Below, piece after piece: positions 52,763 to 62,209 of a DNA stretch of 64,000 bases. Each line of letters starts with the position of its first letter. Position 1 is the stretch's first letter. Where the stretch lies: assembly GCF_023101685.1 (NCBI RefSeq), contig NZ_CP082164.1:1-64000 (forward strand), in the 5' to 3' direction. Below the pieces are notes generated by a model that was given only the letters and a program-made list of their open reading frames with translations, searched no databases and was not told where the DNA came from. Origin of the DNA: Bradyrhizobium sp. 186. Lineage in GTDB: Bacteria > Pseudomonadota > Alphaproteobacteria > Rhizobiales > Xanthobacteraceae. The position numbers were made by a program, and so were the translations under genes.

Positions 52763-54355
52763 TTAGTGCCTGAAGTGCCGCGTCCCCGTGAACACCATGG
52801 CGATGCCGTGTTCGTCGGCGGCCTTGATCACCTCATCGTCGCGCATTGAGCCGCCGGGCTGCACCACGGCGGTGGCGCCGGCTTCGATGCAGGCGAGCAT
52901 GCCGTCGGCGAACGGGAAGAACGCATCCGACGCCACGACCGAGCCCTTGGTGAGGGGCGCGGCGAGCTTCAGCTCGTTGGCTGCATCCTGGGCTTTTCGC
53001 GCCGCGATCCGCGCTGAATCCACCCGGCTCATCTGGCCTGCGCCGATGCCGACGGTGGCGAGATCCTTGGCGTAGATGATGGTGTTGGACTTGACGTGCT
53101 TTGCGACGCGGAACGCGAATTTCAGGTCGCGCATCTCCGCATCCGTCGGCGCACGCCTGGTCACGACCTTGAAAGTCATGTCGTCGACCACGGCGTTGTC
53201 GCGGCTCTGCACGAGAAGGCCGCCCGCGACCGTCTTGGCGGTCAGGCCCGGCGCACGCGGATCGGGCAGGCTGCCTGCAAGCAGCAGGCGCAGATTCTTG
53301 CGCGCACCGATGATGGCGATCGCTTCCTCGCTGGCGTCGGGGGCGATGATCACTTCGGTGAAGATTTTTGTGATCTCGCGCGCGGTGTCGGCGTCGAGCG
53401 GGCGGTTCATCGCAATGATGCCACCATAAGCGGAGGTGGAATCGCAGGCCAGCGCCTTTCGATAGGCGTTGACGAGGTCGGAGCCCTCCGCGACGCCGCA
53501 GGGGTTGGCGTGCTTGACGATGACGCAGGCAGCGGTGCGTTTCGCGTCGAACTCGCCGATGCATTCATAGGCCGCATCGGTGTCGTTGATGTTGTTGTAG
53601 GAGAGCTCCTTGCCCTGCAACTGCCGTGCGGTGGAGACGCCCGGACGTTTGTCGGGCGTCGCATAGAATGCCGCGGTCTGGTGCGGGTTCTCGCCGTAGC
53701 GCAGCGACTGGATCAATTTGCCGCCGAAGGCGCGGAAGTCAGGCGCGTCGATCTCGAGCTGCCGGTTGAACCAGTTCGAGATTGCGGCATCATAGGCCGC
53801 GGTACGCGCATAGGCCTTTGCAGCGAGCCGCCGGCGCAAGCCAAGCGTCGTCGCGCCCTTGTTTGCGGCGAGCTCATCGAGCACGGCCTGATAGTCCTGC
53901 GCCTCGACAACGACGGCAACGTCGTCATGGTTCTTCGCGGCGGCGCGGATCATCGCGGGGCCGCCGATGTCGATGTTCTCGATGCAATCCTCGAAGCCTG
54001 CGCCCTTCTCGACCGTCGCTTCGAACGGATAGAGGTTGACGACAAGAAGATCGATCGGCGCGATGCCATGCGTCTTCATCGCCGAGGCATGTTCGGCATT
54101 GTCGCGAATCGCGAGCAGGCCGCCATGTACCTTCGGATGCAGTGTCTTGACGCGGCCGTCCATCATCTCGGGAAAGCCGGTCAGCTCGGAGACGTCTTTT
54201 ACCTTGAGGCCGGCGGCGGCGATCGCCTTGGCGGTGCCGCCGGTCGAGACCAGCTCGACGCCATGGGCGCCAAGCGCCTGGGCGAATTCGATCAGGCCGG
54301 CTTTGTCGGAAACAGAAAGCAGAGCGCGGGTGACGCGGCGGGGATGGTCAGTCAT
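52763..54355 (-). CDS. purH: Bifunctional AICAR transformylase/IMP cyclohydrolase PurH
   Basis: 530 aa carrying out the last two steps of IMP synthesis. From the ATG at 54355 the N-terminal MGS-like cyclohydrolase domain (~1-200) has [47 protein letters not shown] and [12 protein letters not shown]. The transformylase domain has [40 protein letters not shown] (the Lys-His-Ala-Asn-Pro-Cys-Gly loop), [20 protein letters not shown] and [20 protein letters not shown]. Intact and full length. An upstream 46-codon extension has no support. Confidence 0.98.
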   Translation of the reverse strand: MTDHPRRVTRALLSVSDKAGLIEFAQALGAHGVELVSTGGTAKAIAAAGLKVKDVSELTGFPEMMDGRVKTLHPKVHGGLLAIRDNAEHASAMKTHGIAPIDLLVVNLYPFEATVEKGAGFEDCIENIDIGGPAMIRAAAKNHDDVAVVVEAQDYQAVLDELAANKGATTLGLRRRLAAKAYARTAAYDAAISNWFNRQLEIDAPDFRAFGGKLIQSLRYGENPHQTAAFYATPDKRPGVSTARQLQGKELSYNNINDTDAAYECIGEFDAKRTAACVIVKHANPCGVAEGSDLVNAYRKALACDSTSAYGGIIAMNRPLDADTAREITKIFTEVIIAPDASEEAIAIIGARKNLRLLLAGSLPDPRAPGLTAKTVAGGLLVQSRDNAVVDDMTFKVVTRRAPTDAEMRDLKFAFRVAKHVKSNTIIYAKDLATVGIGAGQMSRVDSARIAARKAQDAANELKLAAPLTKGSVVASDAFFPFADGMLACIEAGATAVVQPGGSMRDDEVIKAADEHGIAMVFTGTRHFRH

Positions 54356-54521
54356 GAGCAAGATCCTCTGTCTTAAGGAGTGTCTATGCCCAGGCGCGCG
54401 GCAGCTATGTCCCGCGCTTCCCGATGGTGCTCCATCCAAGGTCGCCAGTTGCGCGAGCGAGCGCTCGATAGCAGCTTTTCGCGCTGTTCTCAACGACTAG
54501 ATATGACCAACCCGCACCGGT

Positions 54522-56279
54522 TTACAGCGGAAGTTCCGGCTCGCGCCGGGCGTTGCGGCGGGCATTGGTGACGGTCGGCGAGGCGGTCGAGCGCACAAAG
54601 CTCCAGCGGATCGAGGGCGCCTGGCGGGCGTCCTGCCGGATCACGATCTGCGCGGTGCGGCGGGGCCCGTCATTTCCCGCCAGGAACACGCTGTCCTCGA
54701 GATCGACCTTGTCGTCGAGCGCCTCGAAGGTCCAGACGTCGCGGTTGGGCAGCACCAGCATGACGCCGCGGGCGTCCGACAGCCGGCTCGCCTTCACCGC
54801 CGGATGCAGATGGAAGCGCAGCGCGAAATCGGCATCACTGCCCTTGAGCCGCGCGCCTTGTGGCGGCGACAGCGTGTCCTCGCCGTCGATCCGCGCGCCG
54901 TCATTGGCGACCATCAGCACGCGACGATGGATCGCACCGAACTTGGCCATGTAGCCGTCATGCGACGTCGTGAGCAGCGTGCCGTTCTGCACGATCTCGC
55001 GATAGCTCTCGACCTCGACGGGCCCGCTGACGACGAGCGCGCCATGCAGCAGCCGCTTTATCGCCGACATCTCGACGAACTGGCAGAATGAAGTGTCGTG
55101 ATAGGTTAGCGTCGAATGCGCAGGCGTCCCGCGCGCGAACGGCCGCCAGTTGTCGCGCCCCGTCGTCGGCATGCCGCAATTGGTGACGATGCGGCTGATG
55201 CCGGAGGATAGTTCGAACGACAGGCAACCGGCATGGGCGTCGTGGCTGACGCCCGCCGGCGGCGGCGGGCCGGTGTCGATGATCAGCGTGGTCTGGCCGG
55301 CGTCGAGACGCTGGAAGCCGGTATGCGGCATGTTCGCCATCGGCGCGCCGTGGGTGTCGTCATAGGCGAGCAGCGTGGCGAGCAGGTCCGAAGGCGTTGC
55401 GCTCATGCCGTTGAACAGCGCGAAATTGCCGTCGCCGTGCCGGAAGAAGCGCAGCATCGGCATCATGCGGTCGATCGCGTTGAGAAGTGCGGGCGGCGGC
55501 GCGATGTTGCGCGCGGCAAAGGTCTGCCGCAACGGCAGCAGGTCGATCAGGAGCTCGATCAGCGCGCCCGGGTTGCGTGAGATGTGGCCGCCGTCGGGCA
55601 GGATCTGCCGCTGCAGCTCGTCCGAGAGCTTTTTCGAGGCACTGCGGATGTGCTTCGCCTGGTTGGCGAGGCACAGTGCCGTGTAGCACAGCGCGATCAG
55701 CACCTGGAGCTTCGGCACCCCGTCGGGGATGTTGAGCATGGTGTAGCGGAGGAAGCGGATCTCGCGCGCCAGCGCGCGCAGATAGCGGCGGTAGAACTTG
55801 TTGTCGGTGTCGTTGAGCACCAGCGGCGCCTGCGACAGCAGCGAGATCACGCGCCGCGCCAGCACGTCGGCGCGGCGTGCGACGGGACGGCGCTTGTTGG
55901 CGGGGTTGGCGATCCAGTCCTCGACCAGTGCGCGCGCATTCGCCCGCGTCAGCGCGGTATCGGCGGCGCGCAAGTGTCGCAGCCAGCCGAACCCGAGCAG
56001 CGCGACTTCCCAATCCTCCGACGGCGGCTCGAGATCGAAGATCGAGCGTCCGTGGCAGTTGACGATCTTGCCGGCGAAGACGAAGCGGCCGGCATAGATC
56101 TCGGCGGCGCGAGTCGCGTCCGCCGTGCGCAGATCGTGCGGTGCGATTATCAGCCGGTCGGTGCGGCCCGGCCAGACCCGCGACAGGGCCACGGAGCCGC
56201 CGCTCGCGCGCGCGAGCATGTTCCGCGCGAAGCGGTTCATGACCAGCGTCGAGATACGTCTGCGTTGAGCGACCGACAC
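54522..56279 (-). CDS. Heparinase II/III-family protein
   Basis: 585-aa protein with an alpha/alpha-toroid N-terminal half and a beta-sandwich C-terminal heparinase II/III domain. Conserved parts include RFVFAGKIVNCHGRSIFDLE, LPDGGHISRNPGALIELLID, MRFFRHGDGNFALFNG (as RFFRHGDGNFALFNGM), DAHAGCLSFELSSG and GTPAHSTLTYHDTSFC. Such proteins in rhizobia lie near purH and rsmB; they are thought to act on cell-surface or extracellular polysaccharides, but the reaction here is unknown. No signal peptide is obvious at this start; ATG 56240 is a possible alternative. It reads in the same direction as purH, 166 bp upstream, and after rsmB. Confidence 0.87.
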   Translation of the reverse strand: MSVAQRRRISTLVMNRFARNMLARASGGSVALSRVWPGRTDRLIIAPHDLRTADATRAAEIYAGRFVFAGKIVNCHGRSIFDLEPPSEDWEVALLGFGWLRHLRAADTALTRANARALVEDWIANPANKRRPVARRADVLARRVISLLSQAPLVLNDTDNKFYRRYLRALAREIRFLRYTMLNIPDGVPKLQVLIALCYTALCLANQAKHIRSASKKLSDELQRQILPDGGHISRNPGALIELLIDLLPLRQTFAARNIAPPPALLNAIDRMMPMLRFFRHGDGNFALFNGMSATPSDLLATLLAYDDTHGAPMANMPHTGFQRLDAGQTTLIIDTGPPPPAGVSHDAHAGCLSFELSSGISRIVTNCGMPTTGRDNWRPFARGTPAHSTLTYHDTSFCQFVEMSAIKRLLHGALVVSGPVEVESYREIVQNGTLLTTSHDGYMAKFGAIHRRVLMVANDGARIDGEDTLSPPQGARLKGSDADFALRFHLHPAVKASRLSDARGVMLVLPNRDVWTFEALDDKVDLEDSVFLAGNDGPRRTAQIVIRQDARQAPSIRWSFVRSTASPTVTNARRNARREPELPL

Positions 56280-56397
56280 GCCTTGCCTTGTAGGGGGAGA
56301 GGATTCCGACGAATCCTTATTAATCCCAAAAACGGCCGTCTGACACCACCTTGAAAGGACGCGAATCAGCGTCGCGGCAGCAAAATCCGGTGCAAAA

Positions 56398-57744
56398 TCA
56401 GGATTTAACGAGCCGGGCCGCGAAGAATCCGTCGAGCCCGCCGAGCTTTGGATCGGCGTTCGGCAGATGGCTGGGCAGGGTGCGCAGGTCGCCGTCGGAA
56501 GTGATGATCTCGGAGAGCCCTGAGACCTCGGACGCTTCGATCGGCACTCGCCGAAGCGCAGGCTCTGCGGCCAGCAGCGCGGCGATGGCCTGCTCGCCCT
56601 CTTCGGGTTCCAGCGAACAGGTGCAGTAGACCAGCGTTCCGCCCGGCTTGAGCAGCGAGACGGATTTTTGCAGCAGCCGCTGCTGGAGCGTGGTCAGCGC
56701 GGCGATGTCGGACTCCTGCCGGAGCCACGCCACGTCGGGGTGACGACGAATCGTGCCGGTCGAGGTGCAGGGCGCATCGATCAGGATACCGTCGAGGCCG
56801 TCCGCCGGGCCGGCCCATTCCACGGCGTCGGCGACGACAGTCTCGGCCTGGAGCGACAAGCGCGCCAGATTTTCGCGCAGCCGCGCCACCCGGGCGGGCG
56901 AGCGGTCGATCGCCGTGACATGCGCGCCGGCCTGCGCCAGTTGCGCGGTCTTGCCGCCGGGGGCGGCGCAGAGATCGGCGATCGATTTGCCGGCGATGTC
57001 GCCGAACAGCCGGGCCGGCAGCGCGGCGGCGGCGTCCTGCACCCACCATTGTCCCTCGGCGAAGCCGGGCAGCATGGTCACCGCGCCGTGCAGCACGGTG
57101 CGCACCGATCCGGTCGGCAGCACCTCGCCATGCAGCCGGCTCGCCCATTGCGTGGCGTCCGACTTCACGGTCAGATCGAGCGAAGGCTCGTGGCCGAGCG
57201 CGAGTGCCATATCCCTTGCGACTGTCTCGCCGTAATGCGCGCTCCAGCGCGCGAGCAGCCAGGGCGGCAGGTCCAGCGACTGCGCGGCAACCTCCTCCAC
57301 CAGCGCCTTGCCCTCACGCGCGCAACGGCGCAGCACGGCGTTGACGAGGCCGGCATAGCGCGCGGCGCGGCGGTCGGATTGCACGAGGCGAACGGAGAGG
57401 TCGACGGCGGCGTGGTCGGGTACGTCCATCCAGAGAATCTGGGCGGCGCCGATCAGAAGCGCGCTCTGCGCACGCGGCGCATCAGATGGAATGCCCTTGT
57501 CGAGCAGGCGAGAGAGCACGTGGCCGAGCGTGCCCAGCCGGCGCAGGATGGTCGCAACCAGGCGCCGCATCAGCGCGCGGTCGCGGTCGGCGAGCGTCTT
57601 CAGTCCGGGATGGGCGCCGGCGCCATCGAGCTGTTCGTCGAGCGTGCGGCGCTTGTGCAGCACACCGTCGACGATGTCGGCGGCGATCCGCCGTGCCGCG
57701 AGACCGGGCACTTCGGACGGAGGAGCGAAACGTTGAGATGGCAT
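56398..57744 (-). CDS. rsmB: 16S rRNA (cytosine-967 C5) methyltransferase RsmB
   Basis: 448-aa SAM-dependent m5C methyltransferase that modifies 16S rRNA. An N-terminal NusB-like RNA-binding domain (~1-150: ALMRRLVATILRRLGTLGHV, AQILWMDVPDHAAVDLSV) precedes the catalytic domain. The SAM site is IADLCAAPGGKTAQLAQAGA; the two active-site cysteines are in LIDAPCTSTGTIRRHPD and LVYCTCSLEPEEGE. The start MPSQRFAPPSEVPGLAARR is usual for alphaproteobacteria. It is followed by the heparinase-like gene on the same strand, 118 bp away. Confidence 0.95.
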   Translation of the reverse strand: MPSQRFAPPSEVPGLAARRIAADIVDGVLHKRRTLDEQLDGAGAHPGLKTLADRDRALMRRLVATILRRLGTLGHVLSRLLDKGIPSDAPRAQSALLIGAAQILWMDVPDHAAVDLSVRLVQSDRRAARYAGLVNAVLRRCAREGKALVEEVAAQSLDLPPWLLARWSAHYGETVARDMALALGHEPSLDLTVKSDATQWASRLHGEVLPTGSVRTVLHGAVTMLPGFAEGQWWVQDAAAALPARLFGDIAGKSIADLCAAPGGKTAQLAQAGAHVTAIDRSPARVARLRENLARLSLQAETVVADAVEWAGPADGLDGILIDAPCTSTGTIRRHPDVAWLRQESDIAALTTLQQRLLQKSVSLLKPGGTLVYCTCSLEPEEGEQAIAALLAAEPALRRVPIEASEVSGLSEIITSDGDLRTLPSHLPNADPKLGGLDGFFAARLVKS

Positions 57745-57930
57745 GCGGCTTAAGGTTCTTAGCGAGCGGCAGTTCCGCCGAAGGGGCGCATGCCTTAACA
57801 GCCCAGCTGTGGCACGCGAATATGCCGAATGTAAGAATGGCCTCCGGCTTTTTCATCCCCCCGGAACGAACTTAGGAAATGCGTTATTGGACGTCGCGCG
57901 GCGGGTCGTCCTGCGCTAGAAAGGCGGACA

Positions 57931-58128
57931 ATGAGTGACCAGCCTCCCGTTCCCGATCGCAAGCCATTGCCGCCGGCCGCCCAGCGTGCGCTCGCCGAAG
58001 CCGAGGCGCGGCGAGAGGCTGCCGCGGCCCAAGCCAAGGCGGCACCGAAGGAGCTTCAGGGACCGAAGGGACCGGAGCCAACCCGCTACGGTGACTGGGA
58101 GCGCAAGGGCATCGCCTCCGACTTTTGA
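57931..58128 (+). CDS. DUF1674/SDHAF4-like small protein
   Basis: 65-aa protein: MSDQPPVPDRKPLPPAAQRA, an alanine/glutamate-rich middle, and the signature GPEPTRYGDWERKGIASDF at the C-terminus. This C-terminal box is the conserved DUF1674 motif shared with eukaryotic SDHAF4, which helps assemble succinate dehydrogenase (the flavoprotein subunit). Divergent from rsmB by 186 bp, an arrangement common in rhizobia. The role in bacteria is inferred from the eukaryotic homologue. Confidence 0.9.
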   Translation: MSDQPPVPDRKPLPPAAQRALAEAEARREAAAAQAKAAPKELQGPKGPEPTRYGDWERKGIASDF

Positions 58129-58167
58129 GCCCTCTGCTGGCCGACCGAGTCGGTCCGCGACCAGCCG

Positions 58168-60063
58168 CTACAGATAGCGATGCTCCTGCAAGTAACGGAT
58201 GATGTGCTCGCAGGCCGCTTCGGTCGAGAGCTCCGAGGTGTCGATTGTGATCTCCGGCGCCTGCGGCGTCTCGTAGGGATGGTCGATCCCGGTGAAGGCC
58301 AGCAGTTCTCCTGCCCGCGCCTTGCGATAGAGGCCCTTGGGATCGCGGCGCTCGCATTCGGCCAGCGGGGTCGCGACATGGATCTCGATGAATTCGCCCG
58401 CCTCGACCCGGTGCCGCGCCATCTCGCGCACGCTGCGGAACGGCGAGATCAGCGCGACCAGTGCGATCATGCCGGCGTCGACGAACAGCGCCGCGATCTC
58501 CGCGGCGCGCCGGACGTTCTCTATCCTCTCCGCGCTGGAAAAGCCGAGGTCGCGATTGATGCCGTGACGGAGATTGTCGCCGTCGAGCAGTGCGGCATGG
58601 CGTCCGAGCTCGGCGAGCCGCCGGTCGACGAGATCGGCGATTGTCGATTTGCCGGCGCCGCTCAGGCCCGTGAACCAGAGTATGCAGGGCCGCTGCTGCT
58701 TGAGCCGCGCCCGCACGGACTTGTCGACGGAGAGCCGCTGCCGATGAACGTTGGTGGCACGGCGCAGCGAAAGGTTGATCATTCCCGCCGCGGCGGTACG
58801 GTGGCTGATCGGATCAATGAGGATGAAGCTGCCCATCTCGCGATCGTCACGATAAGCCTCGAAAACCAGCGGGCGGTCGAGATTGAGGTGGACGTAGCCG
58901 ATTTGGTTTGCATCCAGCGTCGTGGCGCTTTCCTGCGCCATGGTGTCGATGGCGATGCGGTGCTTGAGCGTCGAGATCACCGCGCCGGTCGAGGCCGCGC
59001 CGCATTTGAGCATGTAGCGCCAGCCCGCGATCATGGCGTCGTCATCGAACCAGACGAGATGGGCCGCCAGTTGATCCGAAACCTGCGGCGCGGGTCCCGC
59101 CGTCAGCACGTCGCCGCGGCTGACGTCGATCTCGTCGGTGAGCGTGAGCGTCACCGACTCGCCCGCGTTGGCGCAATCGCGCTCGCCGCCGGGCGTGAGA
59201 ATGCGCGCGACGTGGGTGAGACGGCCCGACGGCTGCACGCTGACCGCCTCGCCGGTCGCAATCGTACCGCTGGCGATCCGTCCGCAAAAGCCGCGAAACT
59301 CCGCATGCGGCCGGTTGACCCATTGCACCGGCAGCCGGAACGGCCGCTGCGAGATGTCGCCGGCCACGTCCACCGATTCCAGATACGCCGTGACGGTCGG
59401 CCCCGTGTACCAGGGCATGCGCGCGCTCGCGGCGACGATGTTGTCGCCGTCAGGCGCCACGACGGGGATGCATTGGACCCGGGAGATTCCGAGCTGACCC
59501 GCCAGGGTCAGGTATTCGGCGGTAATGGCCGCATAGCGGTCCCCGTCAAAACCGATCAGATCCATCTTGTTCACGGCGAGGACGACGTGGCGTACTCCCA
59601 GAAGCGACAGGATGTGGCTGTGGCGCCGGGTCTGCGTGATCAGGCCCTTACGCGCGTCGACCAGCACCACGGCGAGATTCGCGTTGGACGCGCCGGTTGC
59701 CATGTTGCGCGTATACTGCGCATGTCCCGGCGTGTCGGCGACGATGAACCGTCGCAGCGGAGTGGCGAAGAACCGGTAGGCGACATCGATCGTGATGCCC
59801 TGCTCGCGCTCGGCCTGCAAGCCGTCGACCAGAAGCGCGAAATCGAGATTGCCGCCGGTGGTGCCGGCGGTCTTGCTCTCGGAGGCCAGCGCGTCCAGCT
59901 GGTCGTCGAGCAGCGTCTTGGAGTCGTAGAGCAGGCGGCCGACCAACGTGCTCTTGCCGTCGTCGACGCTGCCGCAAGTGACGAAACGCAGCGTCGGCCT
60001 GTCGTCCTGCTCCAGCCGCGGCGCATCGATCGCCGCGATCGTGGGTGCCTCGTGATAGGACAT
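58168..60063 (-). CDS. cysN/cysC: Bifunctional sulfate adenylyltransferase subunit 1/APS kinase CysNC
   Basis: 631-aa fusion protein, the same architecture as rhizobial NodQ. From the ATG at 60063 the CysN GTPase domain has G1 GSVDDGKSTLVGRLLYD, G3 DTPGHAQYTRNMATGA, and G4 NKMDL, followed by beta-barrel domains 2 and 3 to about residue 430. The C-terminal APS kinase (~440-631) has GLSGAGKSTIADLVDRRL and DGDNLRHGINRDLGFS. With CysD it makes APS from sulfate and ATP, then phosphorylates it to PAPS. Its ATG overlaps the cysD stop codon by one base, so translation is coupled. Ends 40 bp from the DUF1674 gene. Confidence 0.97.
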   Translation of the reverse strand: MSYHEAPTIAAIDAPRLEQDDRPTLRFVTCGSVDDGKSTLVGRLLYDSKTLLDDQLDALASESKTAGTTGGNLDFALLVDGLQAEREQGITIDVAYRFFATPLRRFIVADTPGHAQYTRNMATGASNANLAVVLVDARKGLITQTRRHSHILSLLGVRHVVLAVNKMDLIGFDGDRYAAITAEYLTLAGQLGISRVQCIPVVAPDGDNIVAASARMPWYTGPTVTAYLESVDVAGDISQRPFRLPVQWVNRPHAEFRGFCGRIASGTIATGEAVSVQPSGRLTHVARILTPGGERDCANAGESVTLTLTDEIDVSRGDVLTAGPAPQVSDQLAAHLVWFDDDAMIAGWRYMLKCGAASTGAVISTLKHRIAIDTMAQESATTLDANQIGYVHLNLDRPLVFEAYRDDREMGSFILIDPISHRTAAAGMINLSLRRATNVHRQRLSVDKSVRARLKQQRPCILWFTGLSGAGKSTIADLVDRRLAELGRHAALLDGDNLRHGINRDLGFSSAERIENVRRAAEIAALFVDAGMIALVALISPFRSVREMARHRVEAGEFIEIHVATPLAECERRDPKGLYRKARAGELLAFTGIDHPYETPQAPEITIDTSELSTEAACEHIIRYLQEHRYL

Positions 60064-61022
60064 CAGAAGTAGCCTTCCGCTTTCTTGCGCTCCATCGACG
60101 CCGGACTGTCCCGGTCGATCATGCGTCCCTGCCGTTCGGAGATGCGTGAGGCCATCATCTCCCGCACGATCTCCGGCACGGTTGCCGCCGTCGAAATCGT
60201 TGCGCCGGTGAGGGGATAGCAGCCCAGGGTGCGGAACCTGACCGAGCGCCATCGCGGCGCTTCGTCGAAGCGCAGCGGCATCCGTTCGTCGTCCACCATG
60301 ATCAGCGTGCCGTCGCGCTCGACCACTGGGCGCGGCGCGGCCAGATAGAGCGGAACGATCGGGATGTTCTCGAGCAGGATGTAGTCCCAGACGTCGAGCT
60401 CGGTCCAGTTCGACAGCGGAAACACCCGCATGCTGTCGCCAGGCGCGAGCAGTGTATTGTAGAGACTCCACAATTCCGGCCGCTGGTTTTTCGGATCCCA
60501 GCGATGCGCCGCGCTCCGGTGCGAAAAGATGCGCTCCTTGGCGCGCGACTTCTCCTCGTCGCGCCGGGCGCCTCCGATCGCGGCGTCGAAGCCGTGGAGG
60601 TCCAGCGCCTGTCGCAACGCCTGCGTCTTCATGACGTCGGTGTAGCGGGCCGAGCCGTGGCTGAAGGGATCGATACCCTGGCTCCGGCCCCCGTCATTGA
60701 CATGGACGATCAGATCGAGGTCGAGCTCGCGCGCGCGGCGGTCGCGAAACGCGATCATCTCGCGGAACTTCCAGGTCGTATCGATGTGCAGCAGCGGAAA
60801 CGGCGGCTTGCCGGGATGAAACGCCTTCATCGCGAGGTGCAGCAGCACCGAAGAGTCCTTGCCGATCGAATACAGCATCACCGGTTTGCGAAACTCGGCC
60901 GCCGTCTCTCGCAGGATGTGAATGCTTTCCGCTTCCAGGCGCCGAAGATGGCTGGTGGTGCTGCGGACCTGCTCAGTCCTTTCCGGGAGGGCAGGCTCGG
61001 CGATCGTGGGAATGTCCAGCAT
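60063..61022 (-). CDS. cysD: Sulfate adenylyltransferase subunit 2 CysD
   Basis: 319-aa PP-loop ATP sulfurylase small subunit. The ATP-binding loop is [20 protein letters not shown] (~48-67), followed by [38 protein letters not shown] and [13 protein letters not shown]. It is intact and of normal length. The ATG at 61022 is 5 bp after the stop codon of the sulfotransferase-like gene, and its stop overlaps the cysNC start by 1 bp. Hence all three genes form a tight operon. CysDN drives sulfate adenylylation with GTP hydrolysis by CysN. Confidence 0.97.
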   Translation of the reverse strand: MLDIPTIAEPALPERTEQVRSTTSHLRRLEAESIHILRETAAEFRKPVMLYSIGKDSSVLLHLAMKAFHPGKPPFPLLHIDTTWKFREMIAFRDRRARELDLDLIVHVNDGGRSQGIDPFSHGSARYTDVMKTQALRQALDLHGFDAAIGGARRDEEKSRAKERIFSHRSAAHRWDPKNQRPELWSLYNTLLAPGDSMRVFPLSNWTELDVWDYILLENIPIVPLYLAAPRPVVERDGTLIMVDDERMPLRFDEAPRWRSVRFRTLGCYPLTGATISTAATVPEIVREMMASRISERQGRMIDRDSPASMERKKAEGYF

Positions 61023-61027
61023 GGTGA

Positions 61028-62047
61028 TCACGCGGCCGCAGCGAACCAATCGCCGAACAAGCGCGCCGACGTCGCCGCGCTCAGGTCGAGATCGCGAGCG
61101 CACGCCGTGACCGAGGCGCGATAGGCATCATTGAGCCCGCAGCGCTCCAGAATGTTCATCTGGGTTTCGCTCAGCGAGGCCGTTGCGCGGCGCTGGTAGC
61201 GATAGGCGGTATCGGAGGTGTGCAGATTGGGCACCTTGTAGATCGTCGCTTCGCTCGGGAAGATGACGCGCGCGTTGTTCACCTGCGTTTGTCCTGGCTC
61301 CCGCCAGGACGTCACGGCATTTTCGGTAAAGCTGGTCGAAAGACCAAGGCGGTCGAACAAGGTACGAACCGACGATATGGCCTCCTTGCTCACCTCATAA
61401 ACGTAGTGAGTGACCGGAACGCCCTGTTGCTTCGCGTAGCTTGCCACCCGAACCGCGCTGAGCGCGGCGATGACATAATGCTGCAGCAACGTACTTTCCG
61501 GCGCGCGAGAAATCAGCTTCTCGAGCCATGACGCTAGGGCGCTTGCCGGCTCGCGATCGAGCATGATGAGGTGCAGTCGGTGCCGCGGATAACCTGCTTC
61601 GATCAATAGCTGTAGCGGGTTGAACAGACTCTCGGCGGGCACGTAGGGCCCGATCGTCTCCTTGCTGAAGATACTCGGCTCATCGGTCGCTGACGGCACG
61701 ATCCAGGGCGTCAGCGATTGGCCGACGAGCGCATCGCGCAGGATGGCCTTCAGCGGCTGATAATATGAGGGCATCCCGGTCATGCCGAACAGGTTGCTCA
61801 GGGCTGTCGATCCGACCCGGGCCTTGCCGCATGCGAAATAAAGCATCGGGAAGTCTTGCGCCGGGCGATGCCGGAAGTCCTCGGCAAGGCACTCCGTTAC
61901 TTCGCGCATCAACGTTTCGAGCGTGACGGTTCTGGTCTGGAATTCGCCAACTGGCGAAAGCGGCATGATGTCAAGGGAACCGTGCTGCTGCCGAACCAGG
62001 TCGGCGATTCGTTCGAGCGAATCGGCTGAGGTCACGTCGATGTTCAT
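61028..62047 (-). CDS. Sulfotransferase-family protein in the cysDNC operon
   Basis: 339-aa protein with a P-loop-like PAPS site: [19 protein letters not shown] (~70-88), akin to the 5'-phosphosulfate-binding loop of sulfotransferases. The 3'-phosphate-binding region looks like [17 protein letters not shown] (~160-176). Overall similarity to a named family is loose, so the substrate is unknown. It is the first gene of the sulfotransferase-cysD-cysNC operon, and CysDNC would make its donor PAPS. No cysH, cysI or cysJ is near, which argues against a role only in sulfur assimilation and for sulfation of a surface molecule or metabolite. No signal peptide is seen, so it acts in the cytoplasm. Confidence 0.75.
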   Translation of the reverse strand: MNIDVTSADSLERIADLVRQQHGSLDIMPLSPVGEFQTRTVTLETLMREVTECLAEDFRHRPAQDFPMLYFACGKARVGSTALSNLFGMTGMPSYYQPLKAILRDALVGQSLTPWIVPSATDEPSIFSKETIGPYVPAESLFNPLQLLIEAGYPRHRLHLIMLDREPASALASWLEKLISRAPESTLLQHYVIAALSAVRVASYAKQQGVPVTHYVYEVSKEAISSVRTLFDRLGLSTSFTENAVTSWREPGQTQVNNARVIFPSEATIYKVPNLHTSDTAYRYQRRATASLSETQMNILERCGLNDAYRASVTACARDLDLSAATSARLFGDWFAAAA

Positions 62048-62209
62048 GTCGGGAAGCTCGCTGGAGCAGGTTCCGCAAGCGCAGTTGCTCGCGAGTTCAT
62101 CTCCAACCTATAGTTGCCGGAGATGCCGGTCAAACCCGTGTGATCCCGGGGGGGCTGTGCAGTCGGGCGAGCGAGCACCGAAGATGTGCTCGCCGCTTTG
62201 TTGGCGGGC

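Noticed and set aside
58180..60072. 630-aa open frame on the plus strand
   Set aside because: Antisense of cysNC, which has complete GTPase and kinase motifs on the other strand.
58168..62047. nodP-nodQ-nodH nodulation genes
   Set aside because: The operon shape is similar, but cysD-cysNC is also housekeeping and no other nod gene or nod box was seen, so nodulation names are not used.
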